DNA of 64,000 nucleotides from contig CAYLUZ010000003.1 of the NCBI GenBank assembly GCA_964387025.1, positions 248,001-312,000 of the forward strand, given 5' to 3'. Origin of the DNA: PNON01 sp964387025 (GTDB taxonomy: Bacteria; Chloroflexota; Anaerolineae; Anaerolineales; Anaerolineaceae). Shown piece after piece: positions 9,387 to 18,423 of the stretch. The first letter of the stretch is position 1. Every line of letters starts with the position of its first letter. A model generated the notes under the pieces. It was given only the letters and a program-made list of their open reading frames with translations, ran no database searches and had not been told where the DNA came from. Made by a program: the position numbers and the translations under genes.

Positions 9387-10229
9387 CTATCTAAGGTCAG
9401 AAAACCGGATAAGGTCAATCCCGGCATTTTTCAATATTGCGCGAGTTGATTTTCTTTTCAACATGACCAACTCTTCTTCACGGCGAGATGTATAGGTACT
9501 GATCTGGTAGAGTCGGTCAGATAAGTAACCGGGATGACACATTAGCTCACTGGTGCCTTCCGGGAATCCAGTAATAATCTGTTGGATTATTTCGGGCTGG
9601 TCTTTATATAGGTAGAAAAAATTATCCATAAAGTGATCAGGATAGTTTAGTTTGATCAAATCCAATAAGTTATGTTCCTCGCGCGACTGACTTTCAGGTA
9701 GTTCTATTCCATCCGCAAAGCTAAAAGGAAATATCTTAATTGCAGGTATGTTTTCAACTTGTATTGGAAAACGAACAGGAAGTTGCAGCTCAATTGCCAA
9801 TTGACAAAAAATATTGAACAATGATGGGTATAAGTGGATATGGTGATGACTATCTAAATGGTCCGGTACCCCAAAGATGGCTCGAAAGGCAGCAATTTGG
9901 GCTCGCCATTCTTTCTCAACCTGAGCTGGATGAATCTTATCAGGGTTGGCTAAAAGTTGTTCGGGTTTCATAAAATACCCGTCGAATCCTACAAGGGAGG
10001 AAACATCTACTGCAGGTAATATGGAACGACCCTGGGTGAGATTGAGATGCAGACCAATACCTAATTTTGCGCAATCATCTTTATTAACAGTAATTTTTTC
10101 ATAGATCATTTCGTTTATCAGAACTGATGTACTTGTTACCACTCCAGTTTTGAAGGCTTCAATGATGCCTCTTGTTACCCCACCAGTGAGTCCAAAGTCG
10201 TCTGCGTTAATGATGAGATATTTTCCCAT
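9387..10229 (-). CDS. YdjC/ChbG-family carbohydrate deacetylase
   Basis: A 280-residue protein of the YdjC/ChbG family. It begins with KYLIINADDFGLTGGVTRGI, whose Asp pair (ADD) binds metal, and has DHLDSHHHIHLYP about 120 residues in, which supplies the histidines. ELMCHPGY near the C-terminus is also typical. Family members remove acetyl groups from chitooligosaccharides or related glycans, with a divalent metal. The substrate is not known. It lies convergent with the GNAT gene and divergent from the metallopeptidase gene, so it is probably a single-gene unit. Confidence 0.9.
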   Translation of the reverse strand: MGKYLIINADDFGLTGGVTRGIIEAFKTGVVTSTSVLINEMIYEKITVNKDDCAKLGIGLHLNLTQGRSILPAVDVSSLVGFDGYFMKPEQLLANPDKIHPAQVEKEWRAQIAAFRAIFGVPDHLDSHHHIHLYPSLFNIFCQLAIELQLPVRFPIQVENIPAIKIFPFSFADGIELPESQSREEHNLLDLIKLNYPDHFMDNFFYLYKDQPEIIQQIITGFPEGTSELMCHPGYLSDRLYQISTYTSRREEELVMLKRKSTRAILKNAGIDLIRFSDLR

Positions 10230-10325
10230 TTTATCCTTAATTAATAATTTCCATCTATAATGTTCTTTACATATTATATATCCAACCTGAATTAGTGTTA
10301 TTTATCGAAAGATTTTTAAAAAACT

Positions 10326-11027
10326 ATGTCATCTCCCATTCCCCCTTATTCATTAAAGATCAGTCAGAGGGCAAGAAGTGTCAGGTTACAGATCTCCCGG
10401 GAAAAGGGATTGATTATTACCATTCCAGCCGGATTTAACCAAAGGTTATTACCGGGTATCATTCAATCCAAATCAGACTGGATCCAAAAAACTTTTGAAC
10501 ATGTGAGCAAACTTCCACTGCGCAAACCTCAAACCCTTCCGGAAAGGTTGGAGCTTTTAGCGATAGGCGAAACATGGATGGTGGTTTATAGAACTGAACC
10601 TGGAAACAAAGTTCAAGTATTAGAACAACAAAGGGGTAAAATATTGATCATCACTGGAAAAATTAGCAGCAAACCAACTGTGAAAAGAACTATTAAGGAA
10701 TGGGTTAGAGAAAGAGCAACCAGATTATTGCCTGATTGGACTGAACGAATTAGCCGAAAAACCGGGCTAACTTACAAGAATTTGACAATTCGTGATCAAA
10801 AAACCAGATGGGGTAGCTGCTCAACCTTAAAAAATGTAAATTTAAATCAAAAATTAATTTTTCTTCCCCCGCATTTAGTAGACTATGTCATTATCCATGA
10901 ACTTTGTCATACTCAAGTAATGTCTCATTCCACTACATTCTGGAAATTAGTGTCAACATATTTTCCTGACTATAAAGAAGCAAGAAAACAACTGCGGTTT
11001 ATCGCTCACGAAATTCCTTTCCAATAA
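10326..11027 (+). CDS. YgjP-type zinc metallopeptidase (M48/DUF45)
   Basis: A 233-residue protein with the YgjP/WLM-like metallopeptidase pattern. A beta-rich N-terminal half is followed by IRDQKTRWGSCS, the zinc-binding HELCH (HExxH) helix, and the third ligand region MSHSTTFWKLVSTYFPDY. Family length is normal (about 230-250). The physiological substrate of this family is not well defined. It is a stand-alone gene: its divergent neighbour is YdjC-like and a 500-base gap follows. The start at ATG 10326 has no strong ribosome site in front of it. Confidence 0.87.
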   Translation: MSSPIPPYSLKISQRARSVRLQISREKGLIITIPAGFNQRLLPGIIQSKSDWIQKTFEHVSKLPLRKPQTLPERLELLAIGETWMVVYRTEPGNKVQVLEQQRGKILIITGKISSKPTVKRTIKEWVRERATRLLPDWTERISRKTGLTYKNLTIRDQKTRWGSCSTLKNVNLNQKLIFLPPHLVDYVIIHELCHTQVMSHSTTFWKLVSTYFPDYKEARKQLRFIAHEIPFQ

Positions 11028-11294
11028 GATCAGCTTGCGTTGGGAAATATTAATTACTGATCAAGATAATCCACATATCAGTAAAGCTATTTCACTGGCA
11101 ACTAAGATCCATGCACAGTGTATCGGTATAATAATTGCACCAGTTGATTTGTAAACTGGATGCATTATCAAGTATAATATATGTAGTTTTAATAAATGAT
11201 TTGCCTTGAAATTATTCAGGGATTTGGTTCGGTAGAAAGATGAAATGCTCTATAGCGTGATTGTTGCGCTATCTATATAGTTTTGGAGAAAGCT

Positions 11295-11435
11295 TTGCTC
11301 AATTTGGATCATACGCTCATGGTAGTGATGACTAAGACATTGGGATTTATTACCTGGGAAAAAGAATTCAGGTTTACTGATATGAATAATTATGAATTAT
11401 TCCATAAATTGAGTTTAGGCAAGGACGTTATTTGA
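11295..11435 (+). CDS. possible 46-residue small protein
   Basis: An open frame starting at TTG 11295, placed 5 bases after GGAGA, runs for 46 codons to TGA at 11435. The peptide starts MLNLDHTLMVV and contains ITWEKEFRFTD. It is not recognised. The ribosome site spacing is good and the frame fills the middle of an otherwise empty gap, but short open frames occur by chance in such sequence. Its stop codon lies inside the inverted repeat at 11424-11442. Confidence 0.2.
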   Translation: MLNLDHTLMVVMTKTLGFITWEKEFRFTDMNNYELFHKLSLGKDVI

Positions 11436-11442
11436 TAACGTC
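11424..11442. repeat. perfect 7-bp inverted repeat
   Basis: GACGTTA, a 5-base loop TTTGA, then TAACGTC, followed by an AT-rich stretch ATAATTTATTT. It lies about 85 bases before recX. It could be a weak bidirectional terminator or a protein-binding site. Confidence 0.45.
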
Positions 11443-11526
11443 ATAATTTATTTCTCTTAAAACCTTTCATTTCATTTATATACTGTTGACCAGACCCGGA
11501 GAAGGAGATGGTCTTTTTAGGTTAAT

Positions 11527-12165
11527 ATGTCTGGCAGGATTACAAGTGTTGTTGTTCAGCATAGAAATCCAAACCGGGTAAATATCTATTTGGATGGGGA
11601 ATTTATGTTTGGACTCCATAGACTGGCTGCTGCATGGCTCACCATAGGACAAGAACTTACTGACGAGCAGATAGAAAACCTAAAGACAAAAGATCTTGCT
11701 GAAGTCATCCAACAATCAGCGCTGCGTTTATTGAATTATCGACAGCGCACGGCGGTTGAAATGACAAAAAGGCTGATCATAAAAGGATATGACAAGGAAC
11801 AGGTGAAAGCAGTTGTTGATAGACTGCAAGAAAACCATCTGTTAGACGATACTCAATTTGCTGAATCCTGGGTGAATGACAGAATTACACTTCATCCGCG
11901 GAGTAGGCGTTTGATGGCATATGAAATGATGAATAAAGGTCTGGATGGACAGGTTGTTCAGATAGCATTAGCTAAAGCTGGAGACGACACTCAACTGGCG
12001 GATGCAGCAGCACGAAAAGCGATGCATAAATGGGCAGATCTGGCAGAGTCGGAGTTTATTACACATTGCGCAGCCTTTCTTGGCAGGAAAGGATTTGCAG
12101 CTGGAATCTGTTTCTCTACTGCGCGCAATTTGTGGAAAGAACTCCAACGTGAAATGGAGCAGTAA
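11527..12165 (+). CDS. recX: RecX family regulatory protein
   Basis: A 212-residue protein of the RecX family, which modulates RecA filaments during recombination and SOS repair. The three-helix repeats are visible: LRLLNYRQRTAVEMTKRL, then a second with VDRLQENHLLDDTQFAESWV and ITLHPRSRRLMAYEM. The N-terminal strand segment ITSVVVQHRNPNRVNIYLDG is also typical. recA is not in the window. rny starts 36 bases downstream on the same strand, so the two may be co-transcribed. Confidence 0.9.
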   Translation: MSGRITSVVVQHRNPNRVNIYLDGEFMFGLHRLAAAWLTIGQELTDEQIENLKTKDLAEVIQQSALRLLNYRQRTAVEMTKRLIIKGYDKEQVKAVVDRLQENHLLDDTQFAESWVNDRITLHPRSRRLMAYEMMNKGLDGQVVQIALAKAGDDTQLADAAARKAMHKWADLAESEFITHCAAFLGRKGFAAGICFSTARNLWKELQREMEQ

Positions 12166-12201
12166 ATCAAAAGGGCTTCATTTAAATGATAAAAGGTGCG
12201 T

Positions 12202-13737
12202 ATGGAAACGAATTGGATAGTGACTTTGGTAATATCGGTTGTGGTTTTTGTCGTCGGTCTGGTAATTGGATTCTTTTACAATAAGTACCAGATTGAAAAA
12301 AAGCTCAAGGAACAGGGGCAAAAAGCTGAGATCATCCTTCAGCGAGCGAAGGAGAGCGCCCGGTCAATCGAAATGCAGGCTAAGGATGATGCTTTAAAGA
12401 TCCTCAAAAGTTCCGAGGGAGAGATCACCCGCCGCCGAACAGAAATGAGCCGTGAGGAGGATCGTCTTCAAAAAAGACGGGCTGAACTTGATATTCGGAT
12501 TGAAAAACTGGAACAGCGCGAACAGGCTCTTAACAAACGGCAATCTGCTGTTGATAAACGTGTTAATGATGTAGAAAAAATGTATGCAGAACAGCTTGAA
12601 GAATTACAAAAAATTGGGCAAATGACGATCGAAGAAGCCCGCCAGGTTCTTCTTGCTGAAGTGGAGAAAGACGCGCGCTCAGACATGGCACGGATCATCC
12701 GGCAGATTGAGACAGAAGCCAGGGAAGACGGAGAGCGTAAAGCCCGTGGCCTGATCGCAGATGCCATTCAAAGGGTGGCGACCGATCAGGTTGCAGAATT
12801 TGTCACATCGGTTGTCCCCCTGCCAAATGAAGAAATGAAAGGGCGCATTGTTGGTCGTAATGGCCGAAATATTCGGGCATTTGAACAGGCCGCTGGAGTG
12901 GATGTGATCGTAGACGATACACCTGAAGCTGTTACCATCTCCTGTTTTGATCCGGTGCGACGCGAAATTGCGCGCCGATCCCTTGAAAAATTAATCCTGG
13001 ATGGAAGGATTCATCCAGCATATATCGAAAAGATCCTTGGTGACACAGAACGGGAAGTGGATCGAATCATTGTTGAAGCCGGAGAACAAGCCGCCTTTGA
13101 AGCCGGAGTGGCTGGAATACATCCCGAAGTTTTGAAAGTCTTAGGCCGATTAAAATATCGGACATCTTATGGCCAAAACCAATTGGCGCATGCAGTGGAA
13201 GTATCCAAGATCGCTGGAATTCTGGCTGCAGAGCTTGGTGCAAATATTGAGATCGCCAAAGCCGGGGCATTATTACACGATCTTGGAAAAGCACTTGACC
13301 ACAACATTGAAGGCACCCACGCCCAAATTGGTGCGGAGTATGCCAAACGTTACGGGGTTAATCCCAAGGTCGTGAATGCCATTGCTTCCCACCATCATGA
13401 AGTGGACCAGGACTCTATTGAAGCAGTAATTGTAGAATCTGCAGATGCGATCTCAGGTGCGAGACCCGGTGCCCGCAGAGAAGACCTGGAACAATATATA
13501 AAAAGACTCAGAGCGCTCGAAGAAATTGCCAATTCTTACAAGGGTGTTGCCCAGAGTTATGCCATTCAGGCCGGTCGAGAAGTACGTATTATTGTTCGCC
13601 CGGAGGATATTGATGATCTTGAATCAGCCCGGCTGGCAAGGGATATAGCTAAAAAGATCGAAGATACCATGCAATACCCCGGACAGATCAAAGTGACTGT
13701 CATTCGCGAAACGAGAGCGATAGATTTTGCCAAATAA
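12202..13737 (+). CDS. rny: ribonuclease Y
   Basis: A 511-residue membrane-anchored endoribonuclease that initiates mRNA decay. The order is an N-terminal transmembrane helix (about 3-25), a long charged coiled coil rich in Glu/Lys/Arg (about 28-180), a KH domain containing GRIVGRNGRNIRAFEQ, and an HD phosphohydrolase domain with HDLGKALDH and ASHHHE. Length fits the family (about 520). ATG 12202 follows AAGGT; an in-frame GTG lies 6 bases upstream. RNase Y is common in Firmicutes and also found in other single-membrane phyla. Confidence 0.96.
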   Translation: METNWIVTLVISVVVFVVGLVIGFFYNKYQIEKKLKEQGQKAEIILQRAKESARSIEMQAKDDALKILKSSEGEITRRRTEMSREEDRLQKRRAELDIRIEKLEQREQALNKRQSAVDKRVNDVEKMYAEQLEELQKIGQMTIEEARQVLLAEVEKDARSDMARIIRQIETEAREDGERKARGLIADAIQRVATDQVAEFVTSVVPLPNEEMKGRIVGRNGRNIRAFEQAAGVDVIVDDTPEAVTISCFDPVRREIARRSLEKLILDGRIHPAYIEKILGDTEREVDRIIVEAGEQAAFEAGVAGIHPEVLKVLGRLKYRTSYGQNQLAHAVEVSKIAGILAAELGANIEIAKAGALLHDLGKALDHNIEGTHAQIGAEYAKRYGVNPKVVNAIASHHHEVDQDSIEAVIVESADAISGARPGARREDLEQYIKRLRALEEIANSYKGVAQSYAIQAGREVRIIVRPEDIDDLESARLARDIAKKIEDTMQYPGQIKVTVIRETRAIDFAK

Positions 13738-13892
13738 AAATTAAGCCGAATCGAGCATGAATTTCATGTATCATGTGTTCGTGCCTGAACATCATCTTAA
13801 GGAAACCGAAACCAATGACTTATTGGTAAAGAGGTTCTTTGAGATGATTTTTTATTTCTGTAGTTGGCATTTGAATTAGGATATTACATAAG

Positions 13893-14624
13893 ATGACAGA
13901 CCATAAAATAGTGTACTCTAGCGAGGCTGATCGATATGACAGACTTGTTGCCTGCGAGGATTTTGCTGGTAACATTCTCAAAAATATTGAAAAAGTATCA
14001 ACCATATTTCAGAAGGATGTCGTTGAATTTGGGGCAGGGACAGGCCGGTTGACCACCCTTCTGGCCCCTATTGTTAATAGTATTCAGGCTTTTGATTCAT
14101 CATCAGAGATGCTAGGTGTGGCGGAAAATAAGTTAAAGATTTCCCCTAATAATAACTGGTATTTGGGGCAAGCCGATAACCGGTCCATTCCTGTTCCTGA
14201 TCATTGTGCAGATATTGTGATATCAGGATGGAGCATATGTTACTTTGCATCCTGGAGTGGGGCGGAATGGGTAAAGGATATAAATAAGTCGCTCTCAGAA
14301 ATGAAAAGGATCCTGCGGCCTGGAGGAAAAATGATCCTTCTGGAAACAATGGGGACGGGATTTGAGCGGCCAACCCCACCTCCGCACTTACGGGAATATT
14401 ATCAACTATTATCAACATACGGATTCAAATCAGATTGGTTCAGGACTGATTACAAATTTGCCAGCCTACCAGAGGCAGTCGACCTTGTTAGGTTTTTTTT
14501 CGGAGACGAACTGGCCGGTGAAGTAGGAAAAAAAGGAAGCCATGTTTTGCCGGAATGCACTGGAATTTGGTGGATTGATTCTAAGGATTTACTATATCCC
14601 GAAGATCCTGAGGTGGTTAGATAA
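13893..14624 (+). CDS. class I SAM-dependent methyltransferase
   Basis: A 243-residue Rossmann-fold methyltransferase of the UbiE/Methyltransf_11 type. Motif I is VEFGAGTGRLT (about residues 46-56), an acidic residue follows in QAFDSSSEML, and motif II/III regions are IPVPDHCADIVISGW and RILRPGGKMILLETMG. The substrate cannot be assigned. AGGA lies 12 bases before the ATG. It ends 8 bases inside the convergent MBL hydrolase gene. Confidence 0.85.
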   Translation: MTDHKIVYSSEADRYDRLVACEDFAGNILKNIEKVSTIFQKDVVEFGAGTGRLTTLLAPIVNSIQAFDSSSEMLGVAENKLKISPNNNWYLGQADNRSIPVPDHCADIVISGWSICYFASWSGAEWVKDINKSLSEMKRILRPGGKMILLETMGTGFERPTPPPHLREYYQLLSTYGFKSDWFRTDYKFASLPEAVDLVRFFFGDELAGEVGKKGSHVLPECTGIWWIDSKDLLYPEDPEVVR

Positions 14625-15252
14625 GGAAGGGGTTATGAACTCTTTCTTCTCCAACTGTTGTAGCTGCTCCGTGACCGGGGTATAGACGAACATCATCCGG
14701 AAGAGATAATATGTACTTTTCTATACTTTGGATCAATGTCCTGGCTGACCCACCTGGCAAGTCGGTTCGACCAACACCATGATAAAAAATGAGATCTCCA
14801 CAGAATATTGTTTTTTCTTCAGGCAAATAGTAGACGACATGACCAGAAGTATGCCCTGGAGTATGGTAAACCCGAATAATGTTTTTCCCTAAATAAATAG
14901 TTCCTTGATCTAATGCAGGTTTGGGGTTAATAACAGGTAGTTCAAGATAAAATCCAAACTCTTTAGCTCCTCCTCCGGTGTCCCACAATCCCTGGTCATC
15001 AGGTTGTATGTAAATATCCAATGATTTTGACGTCGATTGAACCAATGTATTTACTCCCCCTATATGGTCAAAATGTGCGTGTGTGAGCAGTATCTTTTGA
15101 AGATCGAGCTTTTGGTTTTCTATATGTTTTATTATTGTTTCAACACCATAAGGCGGGTCAATCAATGCTGCTAATTTGGATTGATCATCTATCAAAAGAT
15201 AGCAGTTGTTTTGCAGAGGTCCGAGTGTAAATACTTTAATAATTATGGGCAT
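14617..15252 (-). CDS. MBL-fold (glyoxalase II-like) hydrolase
   Basis: A protein of about 211 residues with the metallo-beta-lactamase fold. LLTHAHFDHIGG is the HxHxDH zinc motif, VYHTPGHTSGHVVYYL gives the third histidine, FCGDLIFYHGVGRTDL the bridging Asp, and YPGHGAATTV the last histidine. This set resembles glyoxalase II-like hydrolases, which cleave thioesters. I placed the start at ATG 15252. The frame extends to a TTG at 15270, but neither has a clear ribosome site. Confidence 0.88.
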   Translation of the reverse strand: MPIIIKVFTLGPLQNNCYLLIDDQSKLAALIDPPYGVETIIKHIENQKLDLQKILLTHAHFDHIGGVNTLVQSTSKSLDIYIQPDDQGLWDTGGGAKEFGFYLELPVINPKPALDQGTIYLGKNIIRVYHTPGHTSGHVVYYLPEEKTIFCGDLIFYHGVGRTDLPGGSARTLIQSIEKYILSLPDDVRLYPGHGAATTVGEERVHNPFLI

Positions 15253-15377
15253 ATTTTCATTAATTAACAAATTTGGATGGAATTAACTAAATCTTAACAT
15301 AAATTTATTCAATTCATAACTTGATGATTGTATTCTATCAATAGTTGACCGATATTAGGGATATAAGGATACTTTAT

Positions 15378-16025
15378 ATGTCAAGAAGTGGATTCATCAG
15401 TAAGTCATCTTTTCTCACACACGACGTCACCGAAGTAGTTTGTATACCTCAAAATCGAAGTGAGAAAATTGCCAGATGGGTATCAGATTACTTTAGCCCA
15501 CCGGTAATGGCAGCTGCTTCTTTACTTATGGTTGCCATTTTTGCCGGTAGTTCCGTTGTTTGGGGCAGTATAAGTGTGTTCATTCTATTTGGTATAGGAC
15601 TCCCTACATTATATGTTTTTTGGCTGGTTAAGAAAAAATTGGTATCAGATTTTCATATTCCTATTCGAAGTCAGCGTATCCGTCCAATGGTATTTATGTT
15701 GGTGACGACCGTGATCTCAATTTTCCTATTAATAGGACTTCATACGCCACGGTTCGTGATGATATTAAGCTTAGCTGCTTTTGGACAATTAATAATAATT
15801 TTTATGATCACATTGAAATGGAAGATAAGTGGACATGCCGCTGCAGTCAGTACTTTTTCGGCATTATGCTGGTTATTTTATGGTTCTCTCGCAGGCTTTG
15901 TATTTATTCTTATCCCAATTGTTATTTGGGCAAGGCTGCGCTTAAAAAGACATACTCCATTGCAAACCTTGGGTGGCACTGTCCTGGGACTACTCACACT
16001 AGTGGTTACCATATACATTTTATAA
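15378..16025 (+). CDS. PAP2-like membrane phosphatase
   Basis: A 215-residue polytopic membrane protein with about five hydrophobic helices. PAP2 phosphatase elements can be seen: an IRSQRIRPM region, KISGHAAAVSTF (the SGH motif) and WARLRLKRHTPLQTLGGTVLG, where Arg, His and the following Gly match motif 3. It probably removes phosphate from a lipid or isoprenoid carrier. Motif 1 is not perfect, so the substrate is open. The ATG at 15378 follows AAGGAT; the frame opens earlier at TTG 15345. The convergent MFS gene starts 2 bases beyond its stop. Confidence 0.7.
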   Translation: MSRSGFISKSSFLTHDVTEVVCIPQNRSEKIARWVSDYFSPPVMAAASLLMVAIFAGSSVVWGSISVFILFGIGLPTLYVFWLVKKKLVSDFHIPIRSQRIRPMVFMLVTTVISIFLLIGLHTPRFVMILSLAAFGQLIIIFMITLKWKISGHAAAVSTFSALCWLFYGSLAGFVFILIPIVIWARLRLKRHTPLQTLGGTVLGLLTLVVTIYIL

Positions 16026-16027
16026 AA

Positions 16028-17182
16028 TTATTCTCTTTCCGGAGTGATCATTATTTCTTCGGTGGTTCGTAATTCTTTGGATATAAATTTTAAGCTCCCA
16101 AGGAAAATGAGTCCTATCGTTACTATAGCCACAAGGTAGATCATTTCCGGTTGATCTTGATATATGAAACCTGCAATCGGTGGGGCAATAATGAATGCAA
16201 TTGAAGAAACAGTCTCAATAAACCCGTAGGCAATTCCCATTTGGGAAACGTGAATTAATGGTCTGGCTAGTGCCATTGAGAGCGATTTACATACCCTGAA
16301 CCCGCCCAGGAAGAAGTATCCCAGCATATACCATGGCAAACCAGTTCCTTTCCAAATGATCATTGACGCCAGAAGAACAGCCAATTGGCCTGCTAAAAAT
16401 CCTACCTTCGCGTTAATTGTTCCTAAAACTATCGCAAGGAAAGCATTACCCAGGCTTCCTATTGATCCAAGTGTGCCAATTTGACTCAAGGTCAGGTGCC
16501 GGTAATCTTGCATAAAGTTTGACGTTAATGGTTGAGGCAGGTAAGTACTTAGCATCGTGAAGAAAAGAACGCCAAGCAAAGTTAGGAACCTTCCATTATG
16601 GGTCAGGCGTTGGTGGTTTTCTTGTTTGTGATCCTTTTCAATGGATTGCTTCTGGGCAAAAAATACCATTATAGTGGAAATCACTAATATTCCGGTGGCG
16701 ATCAGGTACACCATCTTTAATCCCAGATCGTCGGCAATTGCCCCACCGATCATTGGTCCAATGACAGCACCAAGACTGAATGCAGCAGATGCTGTTGTGA
16801 GGGCTCTGCCAATAGACCAATGACCTCTGGCATGGGTGATATAACTGTTCATGGGAGCCATGACAAATGAAGTGGCACCATATAATAACAAACCAATAAT
16901 AAATCCGTTCAGGTTGGTAGAGAGTGCCATGATTCCTGCTGAAAGGGTTCCCAACCCCCACGAGGCCCACATAAGCGGAAGCCTCCCAAATTTATCACCA
17001 AGATAACCCGCTGGAATCTGAGTGACTGCCATAGCGATTCCCATCCCACCAAACACAGTTCCAATTAAAAGGGGACTTGCACCCAATTGTTTCAGATAAA
17101 TGGGTTGGAAATAAATGAACATCCCTTCACCGATTCCCCAGGTGAACAATGAAATGGCTATTATCTTGAGGTTACGGTCCAT
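16028..17182 (-). CDS. major facilitator superfamily transporter
   Basis: A 384-residue, 12-helix MFS transporter. The loop 2-3 signature appears as GYLGDKFGRLPLM (about residues 59-71), after the typical first helices with WGIGEGMFIYFQPIYL. The two six-helix halves are joined by a charged loop around residues 175-190. The cargo is not known; the sequence looks like general drug or sugar-phosphate efflux members. It is followed by the M24 peptidase on the same strand, with 55 bases between. Confidence 0.85.
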   Translation of the reverse strand: MDRNLKIIAISLFTWGIGEGMFIYFQPIYLKQLGASPLLIGTVFGGMGIAMAVTQIPAGYLGDKFGRLPLMWASWGLGTLSAGIMALSTNLNGFIIGLLLYGATSFVMAPMNSYITHARGHWSIGRALTTASAAFSLGAVIGPMIGGAIADDLGLKMVYLIATGILVISTIMVFFAQKQSIEKDHKQENHQRLTHNGRFLTLLGVLFFTMLSTYLPQPLTSNFMQDYRHLTLSQIGTLGSIGSLGNAFLAIVLGTINAKVGFLAGQLAVLLASMIIWKGTGLPWYMLGYFFLGGFRVCKSLSMALARPLIHVSQMGIAYGFIETVSSIAFIIAPPIAGFIYQDQPEMIYLVAIVTIGLIFLGSLKFISKELRTTEEIMITPERE

Positions 17183-17237
17183 AAATCTCTAAGATCCTAA
17201 TGCTTGAAATTTCCTATGAAAATTTGAATTCAATTAA

Positions 17238-18350
17238 CTAATTACCAGATAAGGTGATCAATTCCCTATCCATTGTACTGAGTGATTCACAGCCATCTTC
17301 TGTAACGACAATATCATCTTCAATTCTCACCCCACCCCTGCCTGGAAGATATATACCTGGTTCGATTGTAAAGGTCATTCCCGGTGTGAGAATCATTTCA
17401 TTCTCAGAAAACATATATGGTTCTTCATGAGCTTCCAGCCCCAATCCATGCCCTATTCGATGAGTAAACTGGTTGCCATAACCTGCACCTACGATAACTT
17501 TTCTTCCAGAACGGTCGACATCTCCGGCAGGTATTCCAGGTTTAGCCGTATCCCGTCCAGCTTGATTGGCGTGTTTGACCGTTTCATATATTTTCGATAA
17601 TTCTTCATCCAGGGGGCCTATGGCAATTGTCCTTGTAAGGTCAGATAAATAGCCTTGATGTGAAGCACCCCAATCGATCACAACTGTTTCGCCAGTTTGA
17701 ATTATTCTATCTGATGGCTCAGCATGCGGATTGGCGCTGTTGGGACCACTTGAGACGATTGGTGGAAATGGCAATTCAGGATCAGATCCTGCCCTGAGCA
17801 TGTTAATTGTTAACTCTGCGGCAATACTCTTTTCGCTCATGCCAATTTTTATAAGGGGAAGAGTATTCTTCAATGCTTGTTGTGCTATTTCAACTGCAGT
17901 ACGCATCCGTTCAATTTCTGTCTGATCTTTTTGGATCCTCATTGAAGAGATTAAAGGTTCAATGGAAGAAAACTGTGGCGCCTGTACCGATTGTTGGATG
18001 AAATTTAATTCCAGGTATCTCATTCGGTTAGGTTCAATTCCTATCCGGGGAGAAGATAACTGATAGCCATTAAAAGCTGTTTTAATTACTGTACCCCAGA
18101 GCCCCGGATTATCGTTGTAGGTAAAACATTCCATGTCGGGTAAAGTTGAATTTAATTTTAATACTTCCAATTCAGGTAAAATCATGGCTGATTTACCTTG
18201 AGAGCTTAAAATGAACAGGGTTGGTCGTTCCATGAGGTGAAATTGCATGCCTGTTAAATAGACCATTGTTGGCCCGGGGTTTAAGACGATCAAATCCAGG
18301 GGACTTTTTTTGAGAAGGGTAGCAAGTCTTGAAATTCGGTTCACATTCAT
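17238..18350 (-). CDS. Xaa-Pro aminopeptidase family (M24) metallopeptidase
   Basis: A 370-residue creatinase/prolidase-fold protein. The C-terminal pita-bread domain (about 135-365) contains the five metal ligands: VIDWGASHQGYLSDLTRT (two Asp), HRIGHGLGLEAHEEP (His), FTIEPGIYLPG (Glu) and VRIEDDIVV (Glu). The N-terminal domain (1-125) is the typical substrate-shaping domain. It probably cleaves N-terminal residues before proline in cytoplasmic peptides. Length fits the family (about 350-370). Confidence 0.92.
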   Translation of the reverse strand: MNVNRISRLATLLKKSPLDLIVLNPGPTMVYLTGMQFHLMERPTLFILSSQGKSAMILPELEVLKLNSTLPDMECFTYNDNPGLWGTVIKTAFNGYQLSSPRIGIEPNRMRYLELNFIQQSVQAPQFSSIEPLISSMRIQKDQTEIERMRTAVEIAQQALKNTLPLIKIGMSEKSIAAELTINMLRAGSDPELPFPPIVSSGPNSANPHAEPSDRIIQTGETVVIDWGASHQGYLSDLTRTIAIGPLDEELSKIYETVKHANQAGRDTAKPGIPAGDVDRSGRKVIVGAGYGNQFTHRIGHGLGLEAHEEPYMFSENEMILTPGMTFTIEPGIYLPGRGGVRIEDDIVVTEDGCESLSTMDRELITLSGN

Positions 18351-18423
18351 ATATTATCCCGAAGACCAATCAATATCTGCGCTGGTCAATTATTATCGTG
18401 CTTATTACTACACAAGCTATAAG

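Larger units (their letters stand above)
11028..11526. other. 500-base region without a firm gene
   Basis: A long AT-rich gap between the metallopeptidase gene and recX. It contains one possible small ORF (11295-11435) and a perfect inverted repeat (11424-11442), listed separately. I saw no remnant of a recognisable gene in either orientation. GGAGAAGGAGATGG around 11500 is purine-rich and resembles a ribosome site but lies too far from the recX start. Confidence 0.5.
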
